DNA of 64,000 bases from a bacterium (GCA_025782575.1 JALGYY010000044.1:60973-124972), one strand, 5' to 3'. Numbered from the stretch's first letter, positions 28,249 through 37,023 are shown. Made by a program: numbers and translations. Notes: generated by a model not told the origin, from the letters alone.

Positions 28249-28288
28249 GGGAGGGTCGACCCGTCAAGGCGGCCTTCCTTACCCTCCC
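28249..28288 (+). terminator. Hairpin after the rhodanese gene
   Basis: GGGAGGGT pairs with ACCCTCCC across a 24-base loop, 17 bases after the rhodanese stop. The 3' arm covers the end of the convergent gene. There is no clear U-run, so termination efficiency is uncertain. Confidence 0.4.
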
Positions 28289-29094
28289 ATCAATCGCTCT
28301 AATCGCCTGACCAGTTCGTCCCTCGTTTTTCGAAACGCATTCAGCCGTGTCTCGGCGTCCCCGTCGACACCCGCCGGATCGGAAAGCCCCCAGTGCAGGC
28401 GACGGGCATTTCCCAGGAATGCCGGACAAACTTCCTCGGCGCATAGCGTGATCACTGCATCGATTGAAGCGGGATCAACATCATCCACGCTTGTTGACTG
28501 ATATCGTGAGATGTCGATGCCCGATTCAAGCAGGACGGCGATCGCCTCCGGCCTGACCGCTGACGGGCGAGAACCCGCGGAGGCGACGTCGATCCCATCC
28601 GGCGCAATCGACCGGGCGATCCCCTCGGCAATTTGACTCCTGGCGGAGTTGGCCACACAGAGAAAGAGAAAGCGCCGCGGTCCGAGGGCCCGAAGGACCG
28701 CAGCTTCCAGGGCCCATTTTTCGTACTCACCTTCAGGTCCGGTCGGTGAAATCTCCACGCCGTCGATCCGGAGCCGATTGCCTGGCAAGGGTATTCCCTC
28801 TGGGGGGTTTCCAGAGGGGAGCGGCTCCCCGGCTGAAGACCGGATCACACGAACCAGATCGATCTCCATGTCGGAACAGAGTTTAGCTACAATCTCCCGT
28901 AGAAGACCTTCTGTGTCTCCGCTCGACTCCTGGCCGGGATCAGAAATAAGCTCGATTTGCACTGGGCTATCTTTCTCGATGAAGAATGGCGCGAGAATGC
29001 CGCTAGTGGCCGAATTCCGGCCTTCAATGACCCTGCTTGGTGTACCAGGGAATTCCCGATCCCACCCGGGATAGGTATTCTCCCTAATGACCAT
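28279..29094 (-). CDS. Low-molecular-weight phosphatase/arsenate reductase (ArsC-like) with an N-terminal extension
   Basis: 271 residues. The C-terminal part (about 138-270) is an LMW-PTP fold with the P-loop CVANSARSQ (near 146-154) and a DPAG region near 245, as in thioredoxin-linked arsenate reductases and related phosphatases. A second cysteine pair (CAEEVC, near 219-224) fits the redox cysteines of that arsenate-reductase class. The first 135 residues are not typical. Residues about 43-120 resemble a small thioredoxin-like fold (QIELISDPG, LLREIVAKL, LRIDGVEISP), but the usual active cysteine after DPG is replaced by glutamine. An AGGGG Shine-Dalgarno precedes the ATG. It is convergent with the rhodanese gene. 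Arsenate versus protein phosphotyrosine as substrate cannot be decided here. Confidence 0.78.
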   Translation of the reverse strand: MVIRENTYPGWDREFPGTPSRVIEGRNSATSGILAPFFIEKDSPVQIELISDPGQESSGDTEGLLREIVAKLCSDMEIDLVRVIRSSAGEPLPSGNPPEGIPLPGNRLRIDGVEISPTGPEGEYEKWALEAAVLRALGPRRFLFLCVANSARSQIAEGIARSIAPDGIDVASAGSRPSAVRPEAIAVLLESGIDISRYQSTSVDDVDPASIDAVITLCAEEVCPAFLGNARRLHWGLSDPAGVDGDAETRLNAFRKTRDELVRRLERLMGG

Positions 29095-29150
29095 GAGGAC
29101 CCCTGCCGATAGACAGGGTACCTGCCGAAACTATCAGAAAGGAGGCAGTC

Positions 29151-29336
29151 ATGGAACGAGAGATCCTTACAGCGGACCAGGTGGCTGATTACCTGAGATT
29201 GAGCCGGAAGTCGGTTTATCGACTGGCGAGAGCCGGCGTGCTGCCCGCCAAGAAAATCATGAACCAGTGGCGGTTCGAGCGCACCCAGCTGAACGAGTGG
29301 ATGCGCCAGAAAGAGGACGAGCCGGTCGCCGTCTAA
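29151..29336 (+). CDS. Small excisionase/MerR-type helix-turn-helix protein
   Basis: 61 residues. ILTADQVADYLRLSRKSVYRLARAGVLPAKKIMNQWRF is the standard helix-turn-helix plus wing of the 'excisionase family' DNA-binding domain (HTH_17), occupying almost the whole protein. The ATG follows a strong AAAGGAGG. No integrase or phage gene is near, so it is more likely a stand-alone regulator. It is divergent from the ArsC-like gene. Confidence 0.85.
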   Translation: MEREILTADQVADYLRLSRKSVYRLARAGVLPAKKIMNQWRFERTQLNEWMRQKEDEPVAV

Positions 29337-29348
29337 GTCACCCGCGCA

Positions 29349-29400
29349 TCTCACCAGGATTCGTCGTGCTACGCGAGTTCGCGACAGAATCCTGGTGAGA
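29349..29400. terminator. Bidirectional terminator-like hairpin
   Basis: A perfect 13-bp inverted repeat (TCTCACCAGGATT with AATCCTGGTGAGA) with a 26-base loop separates the convergent HTH gene and the TPR glycosyltransferase gene. It starts 13 bases after one stop codon and ends nine bases before the other. Confidence 0.6.
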
Positions 29401-29408
29401 AAGCCGGA

Positions 29409-31565
29409 CTAATTTCCTCCGGCACGAGCCTCGCTGATGAGCGCGCGAACCGACTCGTCCTCGGGCCGAGCCACCAGATAGCGCTCCAGAAGTGAGATCC
29501 CACGAGCCCTGTTCCCTCCGCGAAGCCTGAGGACACCCAGCCCACGGAGAGCGTCCGGGTAGTCAGGATCAAAAGCGAGCGCCTTCCCGTATTCCACCGC
29601 AGCGCCTTCCGGACTCCCCCGCTTCTCGGCAAGTCGGGCTAACCGGCAGCGGATCTCCTGATTGTCACCCAGTCCGGCGAGCCGTTCAAAAATGGCTGCC
29701 CCATCGGCCAAACGGTTCGCTCGTTCATACGAACTTCCCAGATTGTAAAGAGTCTCGCGATTCCCCGGATCGAGTTGAGCTCCCGCCTCGAGAGTGAGCA
29801 CGGCACCGCCGATATCCCCCGCCCTTAGTTGTAATACACCCAGATTGTTATAGAAGTCGCCGTTCAAAGGTTCCAGGTCGATCGCCCGCCTGAGTTCAGC
29901 CATCGCTTCTTCATTACGACCGGCCCGGTAATGGATCCCGGCCAGGTTCGCCCTCGCTTTGCCATGATCCGAAACCGCATCGATCGCTCTTCTGTAGTCC
30001 TGCTCGGCGGCGTCGATATCGCCGAGCGCCTCCCAGGCGAGCCCGCGATCATTCCAGATGTCTCCGTCTCCACCCCGCCACTCGATTGCCCGGTCGTATT
30101 CTTTGAGAGCCTCTTTGTGAGCGCCTCGATCGGAGAGCCTCTTACCCAGATGGAAATGGGTCCGCACAATCCCTTTGTCCGGCAGGTCGACGGGAAAGAA
30201 ATTCAAGAGGATGAAAAGAGCCATCAGTACGAGACCCTGCATGCGGGGAAATCGCCCGGCCCGACCAGCCCTGTAAAGGGGGGCGGCGGCGAACGCAGCC
30301 AGCACGGCCAGTGTCGGAAATAGGGGCATGCGATAGCGCGATGAATAGGGGAAGAGGATAACAGCCACCATATAGAAAGCGACAAAAAGGAGGGGAAGAA
30401 GCGCCATCCCTCTCTTTCGGATCGCTCGATACCCTCCGAGAATCAAAAACGGCATCACGAGTCCGGCCGGCAACGCAAGTATTTTGAGAACGAATGATTG
30501 ATCCCGAAAATACTCGAAATCCTGGCTCGTATCGATTTCCCATCCGCCAAGAAACAGAAGAGCCCGTTTGCCGAATCGAGCGGCCGCACGGGCGGGGTCG
30601 CTGCGCATCTCTTCAGCTGCCAGACGATAGTAGAACCGGTCGCGATCGACTTCCCGGATGGCCCCTTCGCTTGTCGCGATCCGTTCGATCGTCCGCCACT
30701 CGGTGCCCGGCCGGACCGATGCGAGACCATCCGCTTCGATGCGATTGGCAATATAGAAATTCATCCCGCCGTTCGCCTGTATGAGAATGGGATCACCCAC
30801 AGCTGCATTGCGCATGGCGACCGGCGCGATCACCGCCGTGCAACCAACGAGAAGAAAAAGGGGCGCCAATAGCGCCGTGATCGGGCGGGAAGCCCCGCTG
30901 TCCCCCTGTCCGCCGCGCCCCGTCATCCCCGAACTCTGCCACCATGCCCAGAAAAGAAAGACCGGCGCCGCAATCAGAATGGTCGGCCTCGTAATCGCCG
31001 AAAGCCCGAGCACCACCCCGGCCGCAGACCAGAGCGGGGGCTTTGCCCGGCGGAGGCCCAGTTCGAGTGTAATTACCAGCAGCAGGGTATCCAGAAACAC
31101 GGCCAGCGTGGTTGCGAGTATTTGACCTTCAAAATATATGAATCGAGAATACAGTATGCCGATTCCGAGGGCGGCGAAGCCGGTGTTTCTCCCGCCCACG
31201 ATCCGGCCGGCGCGATAGAGGAGGGCGAGCGACAGCAGGCCGAGAATGTGATTGAAGACATAGAAACCCTGAAACGAGGAGCCCCTGTCGATCAGAGCCG
31301 CCAGGATGTACGGGTAGAGTGGGCCATGTATGTGGATTCGGCTCCAGAGCGCTTCCCCATGTGCGATCGTAGTCGCCCAGCCCTTATATTCTGCGGCATC
31401 GATGATCGGATAATCGAAGAACGGATTTCCATGGAGCTCGGAAACATAGAGAAGCCTGAGGATGGCGGCGATAACGAGCAGACTGATGAGGAGGGTCCGT
31501 TCCCTCTGGCGGGCCCGGGCGGCAGCGGAACCGGAACGATTCGCGCGGCTCACGCGAATAACCAA
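29409..31565 (-). CDS. Membrane glycosyltransferase (ArnT/PMT-like) with C-terminal TPR repeats
   Basis: 718 residues with the same plan as the protein at 13652: an N-terminal helix, an acidic loop (FDYPIIDAAEYKGWAT near 50-65), HGPLYPYILA, FIYFEGQILATTLAVFLDTLLL, further membrane helices to about 450, then six or so TPR units (467-715). The FYFEGQ-type segment and the HGPLYPY/MAPVYPY segment are shared by both paralogs. It probably transfers a lipid-linked sugar outside the inner membrane. It follows a SUMF1-like lipoprotein gene by 18 bp, so the two are an operon. Nothing here shows the acceptor. Confidence 0.8.
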   Translation of the reverse strand: MVIRVSRANRSGSAAARARQRERTLLISLLVIAAILRLLYVSELHGNPFFDYPIIDAAEYKGWATTIAHGEALWSRIHIHGPLYPYILAALIDRGSSFQGFYVFNHILGLLSLALLYRAGRIVGGRNTGFAALGIGILYSRFIYFEGQILATTLAVFLDTLLLVITLELGLRRAKPPLWSAAGVVLGLSAITRPTILIAAPVFLFWAWWQSSGMTGRGGQGDSGASRPITALLAPLFLLVGCTAVIAPVAMRNAAVGDPILIQANGGMNFYIANRIEADGLASVRPGTEWRTIERIATSEGAIREVDRDRFYYRLAAEEMRSDPARAAARFGKRALLFLGGWEIDTSQDFEYFRDQSFVLKILALPAGLVMPFLILGGYRAIRKRGMALLPLLFVAFYMVAVILFPYSSRYRMPLFPTLAVLAAFAAAPLYRAGRAGRFPRMQGLVLMALFILLNFFPVDLPDKGIVRTHFHLGKRLSDRGAHKEALKEYDRAIEWRGGDGDIWNDRGLAWEALGDIDAAEQDYRRAIDAVSDHGKARANLAGIHYRAGRNEEAMAELRRAIDLEPLNGDFYNNLGVLQLRAGDIGGAVLTLEAGAQLDPGNRETLYNLGSSYERANRLADGAAIFERLAGLGDNQEIRCRLARLAEKRGSPEGAAVEYGKALAFDPDYPDALRGLGVLRLRGGNRARGISLLERYLVARPEDESVRALISEARAGGN

Positions 31566-31583
31566 GGTGACATCATCTGTCGA

Positions 31584-32519
31584 TCACTCCACCGGTTTGG
31601 CTGCCAGCAGCCCGATCGCACGGTCCATATCGATGACGCACCGGAAACCGATGCCGAGGCTAGTGCCGGGCGCGGCCCTCCAGTAACGCTCCCAGCATCG
31701 GGATGCCTTGTGACCCTTCACCCAATCCCCTCCCCGCATGACCGCGAGCTCCCCCTCGGTGCATGCGGGGGGATCGCGATCGGGGCTTCTCTTATAGTAG
31801 TCGGGATCATAGAGGTCTTCGCACCATTCGTAGACATTTCCGGCCATGTCGAGAGCGCCGTATGGGCTCGCTCCTTCGGGGAACGCACCGACCGGTCCGA
31901 CCTTCTCCCAGGGATCGTCGTTCCAGTGGAAATTCCCTTTCCCTCTGTCGAATTCGTTTCCCCAGGGCCACTGGCGGCCGTCCTCACCCCGGGCGGCTTT
32001 CTCCCACTCCGCCTCGGTGGGGAGGCGCTTTCCCGCCCACAGAGCAAAAGCCCGACTATCAAACTGGCTCACTCCGCATACTGCGAACCCGGGGCTGTTC
32101 ACTTCATCAAGCCACTGAAAAATGGGGACTCGTCGCCCGGTTTCTTCGACAAATCGAGAGTAGATCCCGTTTGAAACCTCGAGCTTGTCCACATAGTACC
32201 CGCTCAACCAGACGGTACGCACCGGTTGTGCATCATCCCGCCCCTCGTCGCTTCCCATGATGAACGGACCCGGTGGAACAAGAACCATCACCATATCAGA
32301 TGGAGGCAGTATGATTTCATAAGGGTATTTTCTGCCATCTTCGGAGACCCAGGCGGGTGAGATTTCAGCTTTCGGGCGTGAATCCCGATCGGCAGCGGAC
32401 CTGTCGGTCGATGTACAGGAAATGCTCTGGAGTATGGCGATGATCAGCGCAACAACAAGAAGGGGTCTTCCGTATCGGGCGATGCGGCGTGGTATCGGAT
32501 TCCCGCTTACAGACTCCAT
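31584..32519 (-). CDS. SUMF1/formylglycine-generating-enzyme-like lipoprotein
   Basis: 311 residues. The N-terminal membrane helix (about 19-33) ends in a lipobox-like SISC, so the protein should be lipid-anchored outside the cytoplasm. The FGE-sulfatase domain (about 75-300) has FIMGSDEG, KRLPTEAEWEKAARG, YGALDMAGNVYEWCED and VMRGGDWVKG, ending GFRCVIDMD. Proteins of this family either make formylglycine in sulfatases or have other substrate-binding roles. Without a sulfatase nearby, the specific role is open. It precedes the TPR glycosyltransferase in one operon. Confidence 0.85.
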   Translation of the reverse strand: MESVSGNPIPRRIARYGRPLLVVALIIAILQSISCTSTDRSAADRDSRPKAEISPAWVSEDGRKYPYEIILPPSDMVMVLVPPGPFIMGSDEGRDDAQPVRTVWLSGYYVDKLEVSNGIYSRFVEETGRRVPIFQWLDEVNSPGFAVCGVSQFDSRAFALWAGKRLPTEAEWEKAARGEDGRQWPWGNEFDRGKGNFHWNDDPWEKVGPVGAFPEGASPYGALDMAGNVYEWCEDLYDPDYYKRSPDRDPPACTEGELAVMRGGDWVKGHKASRCWERYWRAAPGTSLGIGFRCVIDMDRAIGLLAAKPVE

Positions 32520-33149
32520 TCACTCACTTTACACGAGGGAATGTCGTAAGAGTAGGCGGGAATGAACAACGGGAGGCCATAACAGCCTCCCGTTCGCTCA
32601 TACATAACGGCGGGTCCCGAGTGAGCCGCCTGTTTGCACCCCAACCTTAACCCGGAGGATTCTTCCCGCGCCCTAGCTCCCCTTATTGACCATGACACGG
32701 AAGTGACTTACGTCACGATCTCACACATGAGTGTTCGACCGAACCCGGGCAAGGTACTGACTGACTGCACTAGAGACCCGCACAACTATCGGCTCCTCCC
32801 CCGACTCCACAAGGGAGCCGGGGAAGAGCACCGCCTACAGGATGAGGAGGGCAGGAGGTGGCTTGCTGCCGATTTTGGTGGTCACCCGGCCCCTATTCCG
32901 GGTTACCGATTGGATGAACTCGCATAGAGAGTGCCAGCCCGCCCAGAAATCGACCAAAACTAACACCCACAACCACTTGTAAATCAATGAGTTAAAGCCG
33001 TGCTTTCTCGTGCGCCAACCGGGGATTTAGTCCCCACCCGCTCAAATAGGAACCCGGTTCCTACCCGGCCAGGCATTGAACTTACTAACTCGTTGTTGTG
33101 TTGGAGGTTGTGCGAGTGGAACTTGGTACACAGGGGATTAGGTGTAAAG
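32520..33149. other. Gene-free 630-bp region between the SUMF1-like gene and the TPR/sigma-54 activator
   Basis: No convincing gene on either strand. It contains several short hairpins: the 10-bp stem at 32568-32594, ACCCGG/CCGGGT near 32888-32907, and GGGGA/TCCCC near 33022-33036. There is also a GGAACC-CG-GGTTCC palindrome near 33050. A GTGAC-TTAC-GTCAC palindrome near 32705 could be an operator. The density of structure suggests a leader or small RNA, but no known family was recognised. Confidence 0.45.
32568..32594 (-). terminator. Perfect hairpin 5' of the SUMF1-like gene
   Basis: AACGGGAGGC and GCCTCCCGTT pair (10 bp) around a seven-base loop about 50 bases before the ATG at 32519. On the minus strand it is followed by GTTCATTCC, not a strong U-run. 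It may end transcription from upstream or form part of a leader. Confidence 0.45.
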
Positions 33150-36100
33150 TTACTCTCTGCCTATATTTTCAAGGTTGTAGCGCTGGATCTTATTTCGGAG
33201 GCCCCGCAGTGAAAGGCCCAGCTCCCGAGCGGTCTTGCTCCGGTTGCCCCGGTTCCGGCGCAGAGCCTCGATGATTTGCGCCGTCTCGAGCGCTTCCACC
33301 TTGCTCTTGAGATCGGAGGGGCCGGATGAGGCGGAGATATCGGACAGAGCGTTCACGCCAGGTCTCAGTGCATCGGGCAGATGTTCCCGCCGGATTGACT
33401 GGCCCGGGCAAAGCAGGACGGCTCGTCGAACTGCTTTTTCCAGTTCACGCACATTTCCCGGCCAATCGTAGCGATCGAGAGTCTCATAGATCTCGGAATG
33501 AAATTCGACCGAGTTCCGATTGACTTTCTGACGGCAGAGATCCAGGAAGTAATCCGCCAGAAGCCTCACGTCCGAGACACGCTCCCGAAGAGGAGGGAGT
33601 CGCAGACTGATGTCGTTGATTCGGTAGTAGAGGTCTTTCAGGAAGCGGCCTTCTCTGATGTCCTCTTTGAGCTCCATATTGGAAGTCGCACAGACAACGC
33701 GCACATCTACCTTGCGATGCCTGCTCGATCCGACCGGTCGAATCATACCCTGGTCGAGAACATGCAGAAGCGCCCGCTGAACATGGGCACCAGCTTTTCC
33801 GATTTCATCGAGCAGGATTGTCCCGCCGTTCGCCTCTTCGAATAGCCCGTTTCGATCGCCGAGCGCGCCGGTAAACGCACCCTTCACATAGCCGAACAGC
33901 TCCGATTCCAGAATCTGCTCCGGTAGTGATGCGCAGTTCACGGTGACAAACGGCCCGTCCGCACGGTCGCCTGAATCGTGGATCGCCTGCGCCAGGAGTT
34001 GCTTCCCGGTACCGGTCTCCCCTTCGATCAGGACGGTAATCGGATAGTTCGCTACACGCGACGCGATCTGAAGAGTCTCGATCATGCGGGCGTCTTCCGT
34101 CACGATATTGGCAAAGGGGTATTTATTCTCCAGCTGCTCTCTTAGAAAGACGTTCTCACGATGAAGCTTGGTCTTCTGGTCCTCGGCCACCAGACGAGCG
34201 ATCGCGAAAGTAGCGCCGGCAAGATGTTGCACGTCCCGCAGGCGGAACCAGCCGTTGTCCTCTCCGGAATCTCTTTCTACGTAAAGAATCCCCCGCTCGC
34301 CCCCTCCGATCGAAAATGGAAGGATCACAACAGAGCGGCTCTCGTCTTCCGTGTACGATCCAGTAAGGCCGGTGCAGAACAAGGGCCGCTCGGCTTCCAG
34401 AAATCCAGGATCTCGCGCGATCAGCCGGCCCACCGCCGCTTCCGCTTCGTCGTCGTCGAGGCCGAACGAGGAAAGTACCTGTAGTTCCGCGCCGTTCGTA
34501 CCGCACGCGATCCACGCCTTGTCAGCATCAGTGTCGGCGGAGGCTTCTGCCAGAAGCCAGCAGAGGCCGTCTTCCAGATTCCCTTCGAGTTCCGAAAACT
34601 TGAGGTGCGTGGCATCGCCCCGCCCCATGATTTCATACTCGAACTGCTGTTCGATCAGTCGAATCAATTCGCGGGCCTCATCGACACCCCAGGAATAGCC
34701 CACCTTTTCCAGGAGCTTCTTAGCGGTGTACGCGTAGATCAGCGCTTCGTCAAGATCCTGACGGTCGACCCAGTAGCGAGCGATCTCGATCGAAGTCATC
34801 GCCGTTTCGCGATCGGAAGAAAGATCCTCCCATATCCGCTTGGCCCGGAGATAGTGGGTAAGCACGGCGTCGGACTGACCATGGGAGGCGTTTGGCGACA
34901 TGGCGATCCGTCCCGCGACCAGAAGAGCTTGAGCAAGATCCTGCCTGTAACCGATTCGTTCGAACGAAGCGATCGATGTCGCGATTTTTTCTTCGGCCCG
35001 CTTGACACGGCCCTTGGTGAGGTCGACCTCGGCGGAGAGCCGCATGCGCCAACCTTCCTGTGCCGGATCGCCCACAGCCCGTGAGGCTTCCCCGATTCCG
35101 TCCACCAGCCGTATTCCCTCGGACAGACGATCACTCTGAATAAGATGTTGTGCCAGGTAAAGCGTTGCTTCTACTGCCAGGTCGCCCGCCGGCGAGACTT
35201 CCTCCGCGAGAGAGACCGCCCGGTAAAGGTTTGCTTCCCCCGCAGCACGGTTTCCTCGCTGAATGGCCGCGCTCCCTTCGATAATCTCCAGGAACGTACG
35301 CTCCCTCTTGAATCGCTCTTCTTCGCAAAGCTTTTTTCCGAGTTTCAGGCAGTTGTCCACGGCCTCGAATGAGCCGCGCACCAGATGGATTTTCGCCTCG
35401 GCAATGAGAGCACGGGTGACGCCCAGCTCATAGCCGATCTCTTCAAACACACGCCGCCCATCCTCAATCATCGGAAGGGCTTCATCATGCTCGCCCAGGC
35501 GGATCCGCAGATTGCCGAGGTTCAGGCTGGCGGAACCGGATAGATAGTAGAACCCTTCCTGCCCCGCCTTCTGGCGAGCCCGCTCCAGGTAACGGAACGC
35601 TTCTTCCCACCTACATTCAGATTTGGAGAGTGTGCCGAGATGGATGAACGAGCGGCATTCGCCGTCCGGGTCTTCCGCCACTCGATAAGCGAACAGCGCC
35701 TCTTCAAAGTGGTTACGCGCTTCTTCGGACGAGCCGGAACGCTGTGCGATGATTCCGAGGAGTGATCGGGCCGGCCCGATCCAAGGTTGCACGCCAGTTG
35801 TTTTCGCCACGTGCAGGGCTTCGCGTCCCTTTTCAGCCGCCCCCGTCGGGTTTGCCTGCTCCATGGCGAGTCGACCTTCAAGGACGAGCGTGCCCGCGCG
35901 CACCGTCGTTTCACTCATCGAGCCGACGACTCGCTCAGCCTCCTGGTACGCTCCGGTCCAGAAGTAGCACCACGCCAGCTTTTCTCGCAATTCGTCGGCG
36001 AGCTCCGGCGGAGCGTGGTCGCTCCAGTCGCTTTCGAGGGCGAGCCGGAACTCGCGGATCGCATCGTTAAAATGGTCAGACGAAAGGTATAAAGAACCGA

Positions 36101-36248
36101 GATCGCCCTGGGTACTCGGGATATGGCGTTCCAGCCCGAGAGCCTTGCCGATCTCGTTCAAATTCCGTCCCAGATTGGAGCGGTTTTCGAAGGTCATGAA
36201 GCGGTTCTCCGCTGCGAGTCCAGTCTCCGGCTCCGCCCGGTCGTTCAC
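33150..36248 (-). CDS. Large TPR/GAF sigma-54-dependent activator
   Basis: 1032 residues. Residues about 45-545 are a long array of TPR-like helices (QGDLGSLYLSSDHFNDAIREF, SASLNLGNLRIRLGEHDEALPMI and others). A GAF-like segment follows (about 560-690, ILPFSIGGGERGILYVERDSG), then the AAA+ domain (about 715-945) with Walker A GETGTGKQ, intact GAFTGA and GTILLDEIGK. A Fis-type helix-turn-helix closes the protein (about 995-1028). There is no receiver domain. The TPR array probably senses a protein or ligand, as in MalT-like regulators, but this is inference. It is cotranscribed with the small secreted protein upstream, 18 bp apart. Target promoters are not identified. Confidence 0.92.
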   Translation of the reverse strand: MNDRAEPETGLAAENRFMTFENRSNLGRNLNEIGKALGLERHIPSTQGDLGSLYLSSDHFNDAIREFRLALESDWSDHAPPELADELREKLAWCYFWTGAYQEAERVVGSMSETTVRAGTLVLEGRLAMEQANPTGAAEKGREALHVAKTTGVQPWIGPARSLLGIIAQRSGSSEEARNHFEEALFAYRVAEDPDGECRSFIHLGTLSKSECRWEEAFRYLERARQKAGQEGFYYLSGSASLNLGNLRIRLGEHDEALPMIEDGRRVFEEIGYELGVTRALIAEAKIHLVRGSFEAVDNCLKLGKKLCEEERFKRERTFLEIIEGSAAIQRGNRAAGEANLYRAVSLAEEVSPAGDLAVEATLYLAQHLIQSDRLSEGIRLVDGIGEASRAVGDPAQEGWRMRLSAEVDLTKGRVKRAEEKIATSIASFERIGYRQDLAQALLVAGRIAMSPNASHGQSDAVLTHYLRAKRIWEDLSSDRETAMTSIEIARYWVDRQDLDEALIYAYTAKKLLEKVGYSWGVDEARELIRLIEQQFEYEIMGRGDATHLKFSELEGNLEDGLCWLLAEASADTDADKAWIACGTNGAELQVLSSFGLDDDEAEAAVGRLIARDPGFLEAERPLFCTGLTGSYTEDESRSVVILPFSIGGGERGILYVERDSGEDNGWFRLRDVQHLAGATFAIARLVAEDQKTKLHRENVFLREQLENKYPFANIVTEDARMIETLQIASRVANYPITVLIEGETGTGKQLLAQAIHDSGDRADGPFVTVNCASLPEQILESELFGYVKGAFTGALGDRNGLFEEANGGTILLDEIGKAGAHVQRALLHVLDQGMIRPVGSSRHRKVDVRVVCATSNMELKEDIREGRFLKDLYYRINDISLRLPPLRERVSDVRLLADYFLDLCRQKVNRNSVEFHSEIYETLDRYDWPGNVRELEKAVRRAVLLCPGQSIRREHLPDALRPGVNALSDISASSGPSDLKSKVEALETAQIIEALRRNRGNRSKTARELGLSLRGLRNKIQRYNLENIGRE

Positions 36249-36266
36249 CGGCGGGTCGGTTTCCCG

Positions 36267-36548
36267 TTAGATTCCGATGAATCGCGACAGGAAAATAGCT
36301 AACCTCAATCGAGGCGACAGATTCGACGAGTGGCCCGCACCGCTCTCAACGGAGATCGGATCCTCCGATGGGGTGACTATCGGGAAGTCGTCCGGATCAG
36401 TATCGCCGTGGCCGCCGTTCGGGTCTTCATATCCGCCTTGCGGGCCGGGACCGGTATCGATCCAGGCATCTGCCGGACCGTTCCAGGCTGCTATCAACAG
36501 GATCGCCAGACCGAACAGCCAGAGCTTCTTGCGATTGCGGGAACTCAT
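36267..36548 (-). CDS. Small secreted protein upstream of the TPR/sigma-54 activator
   Basis: 93 residues. A basic N-terminus and membrane helix (about 8-25) with likely cleavage after ADA lead to an Asp/Gly/Pro-rich mature part (IDTGPGPQGGYEDPNGGHGDTDPDD) and a hydrophobic C-terminus (LRLAIFLSRFIGI). The start at 36548 is preferred because AAAGGAG lies five bases upstream. I do not recognise the family. As first gene of the activator operon, it could be the exported signal or sensor partner; this is only a positional inference. Confidence 0.65.
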   Translation of the reverse strand: MSSRNRKKLWLFGLAILLIAAWNGPADAWIDTGPGPQGGYEDPNGGHGDTDPDDFPIVTPSEDPISVESGAGHSSNLSPRLRLAIFLSRFIGI

Positions 36549-36655
36549 CGCAACTCCTTTCATGGGAAGCGCAGGAATCAGAAGCTCCTTAACTATAAGT
36601 GAAGGAACAACCGCTATCCTTTCAAGTCAATCGAGACAAAACCTCGTTAATGCTT

Positions 36656-36684
36656 ATTATACCTAGATTTACCTGATTTGTCCA
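36656..36684 (-). promoter_or_regulatory. Sigma-70 promoter of the secreted protein/activator operon
   Basis: On the minus strand TGGACA (36679-36684), a 17-base spacer and a perfect TATAAT (36656-36661) are found about 108 bases upstream of the ATG at 36548. The leader is AT-rich compared with the surrounding DNA. Confidence 0.7.
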
Positions 36685-36761
36685 GATGGGGGGCGGTAGG
36701 TCAGTCAAGTTGGGCCGCATGGCGGCGAATCCCCGTCCGTTCAGCGATTTCCTGCCCGGTC

Positions 36762-37023
36762 GGCACTCCCTCCCCCCAAACAAGTCTACCTTCTTCCCGG
36801 GGAGCCGCTGCGGGACTCCGATTGTCGTCCCTCGCTGGCTCGTTCGGCCGGCCCATTGGGGGGTTCTGGGGAGTTCTGGGGACACAATACTTAATTCCGC
36901 CGACGCGTTTTGACGGAATTAAGTATTGTGTCCCCAGAACTCCAGAATTAAATAGGTCCCACCGGCCTCGTCTCGCTAATTCTCCCGGGAAGAAGGTTGA
37001 CTGGTGTGGGGGGAGGGAGTGCC
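36762..37023. repeat. Palindromic repeat element, copy 2 (extended)
   Basis: The core (36863-36899 with 36914-36947) is the same GGGGACACAATACTTAATTCC palindrome as at 16621-16754. Here the symmetry extends further. GGCACTCCCTCCCCCC with CTTCTTCCCGG on the left is mirrored by CCGGGAAGAAGG and GGGGGGAGGGAGTGCC on the right. The left arm is longer by about 25 bases. Both copies share a GCGAGACGAG-CC-GTGGGACC segment in their outer arms. No coding capacity is seen. Confidence 0.8.

Noticed and set aside
32595..32680. Cyclic-di-GMP (GEMM) riboswitch on the minus strand
   Set aside because: GCAAAC and GGGAC occur at suggestive places, but the conserved GACGCAAAGCC segment is missing.
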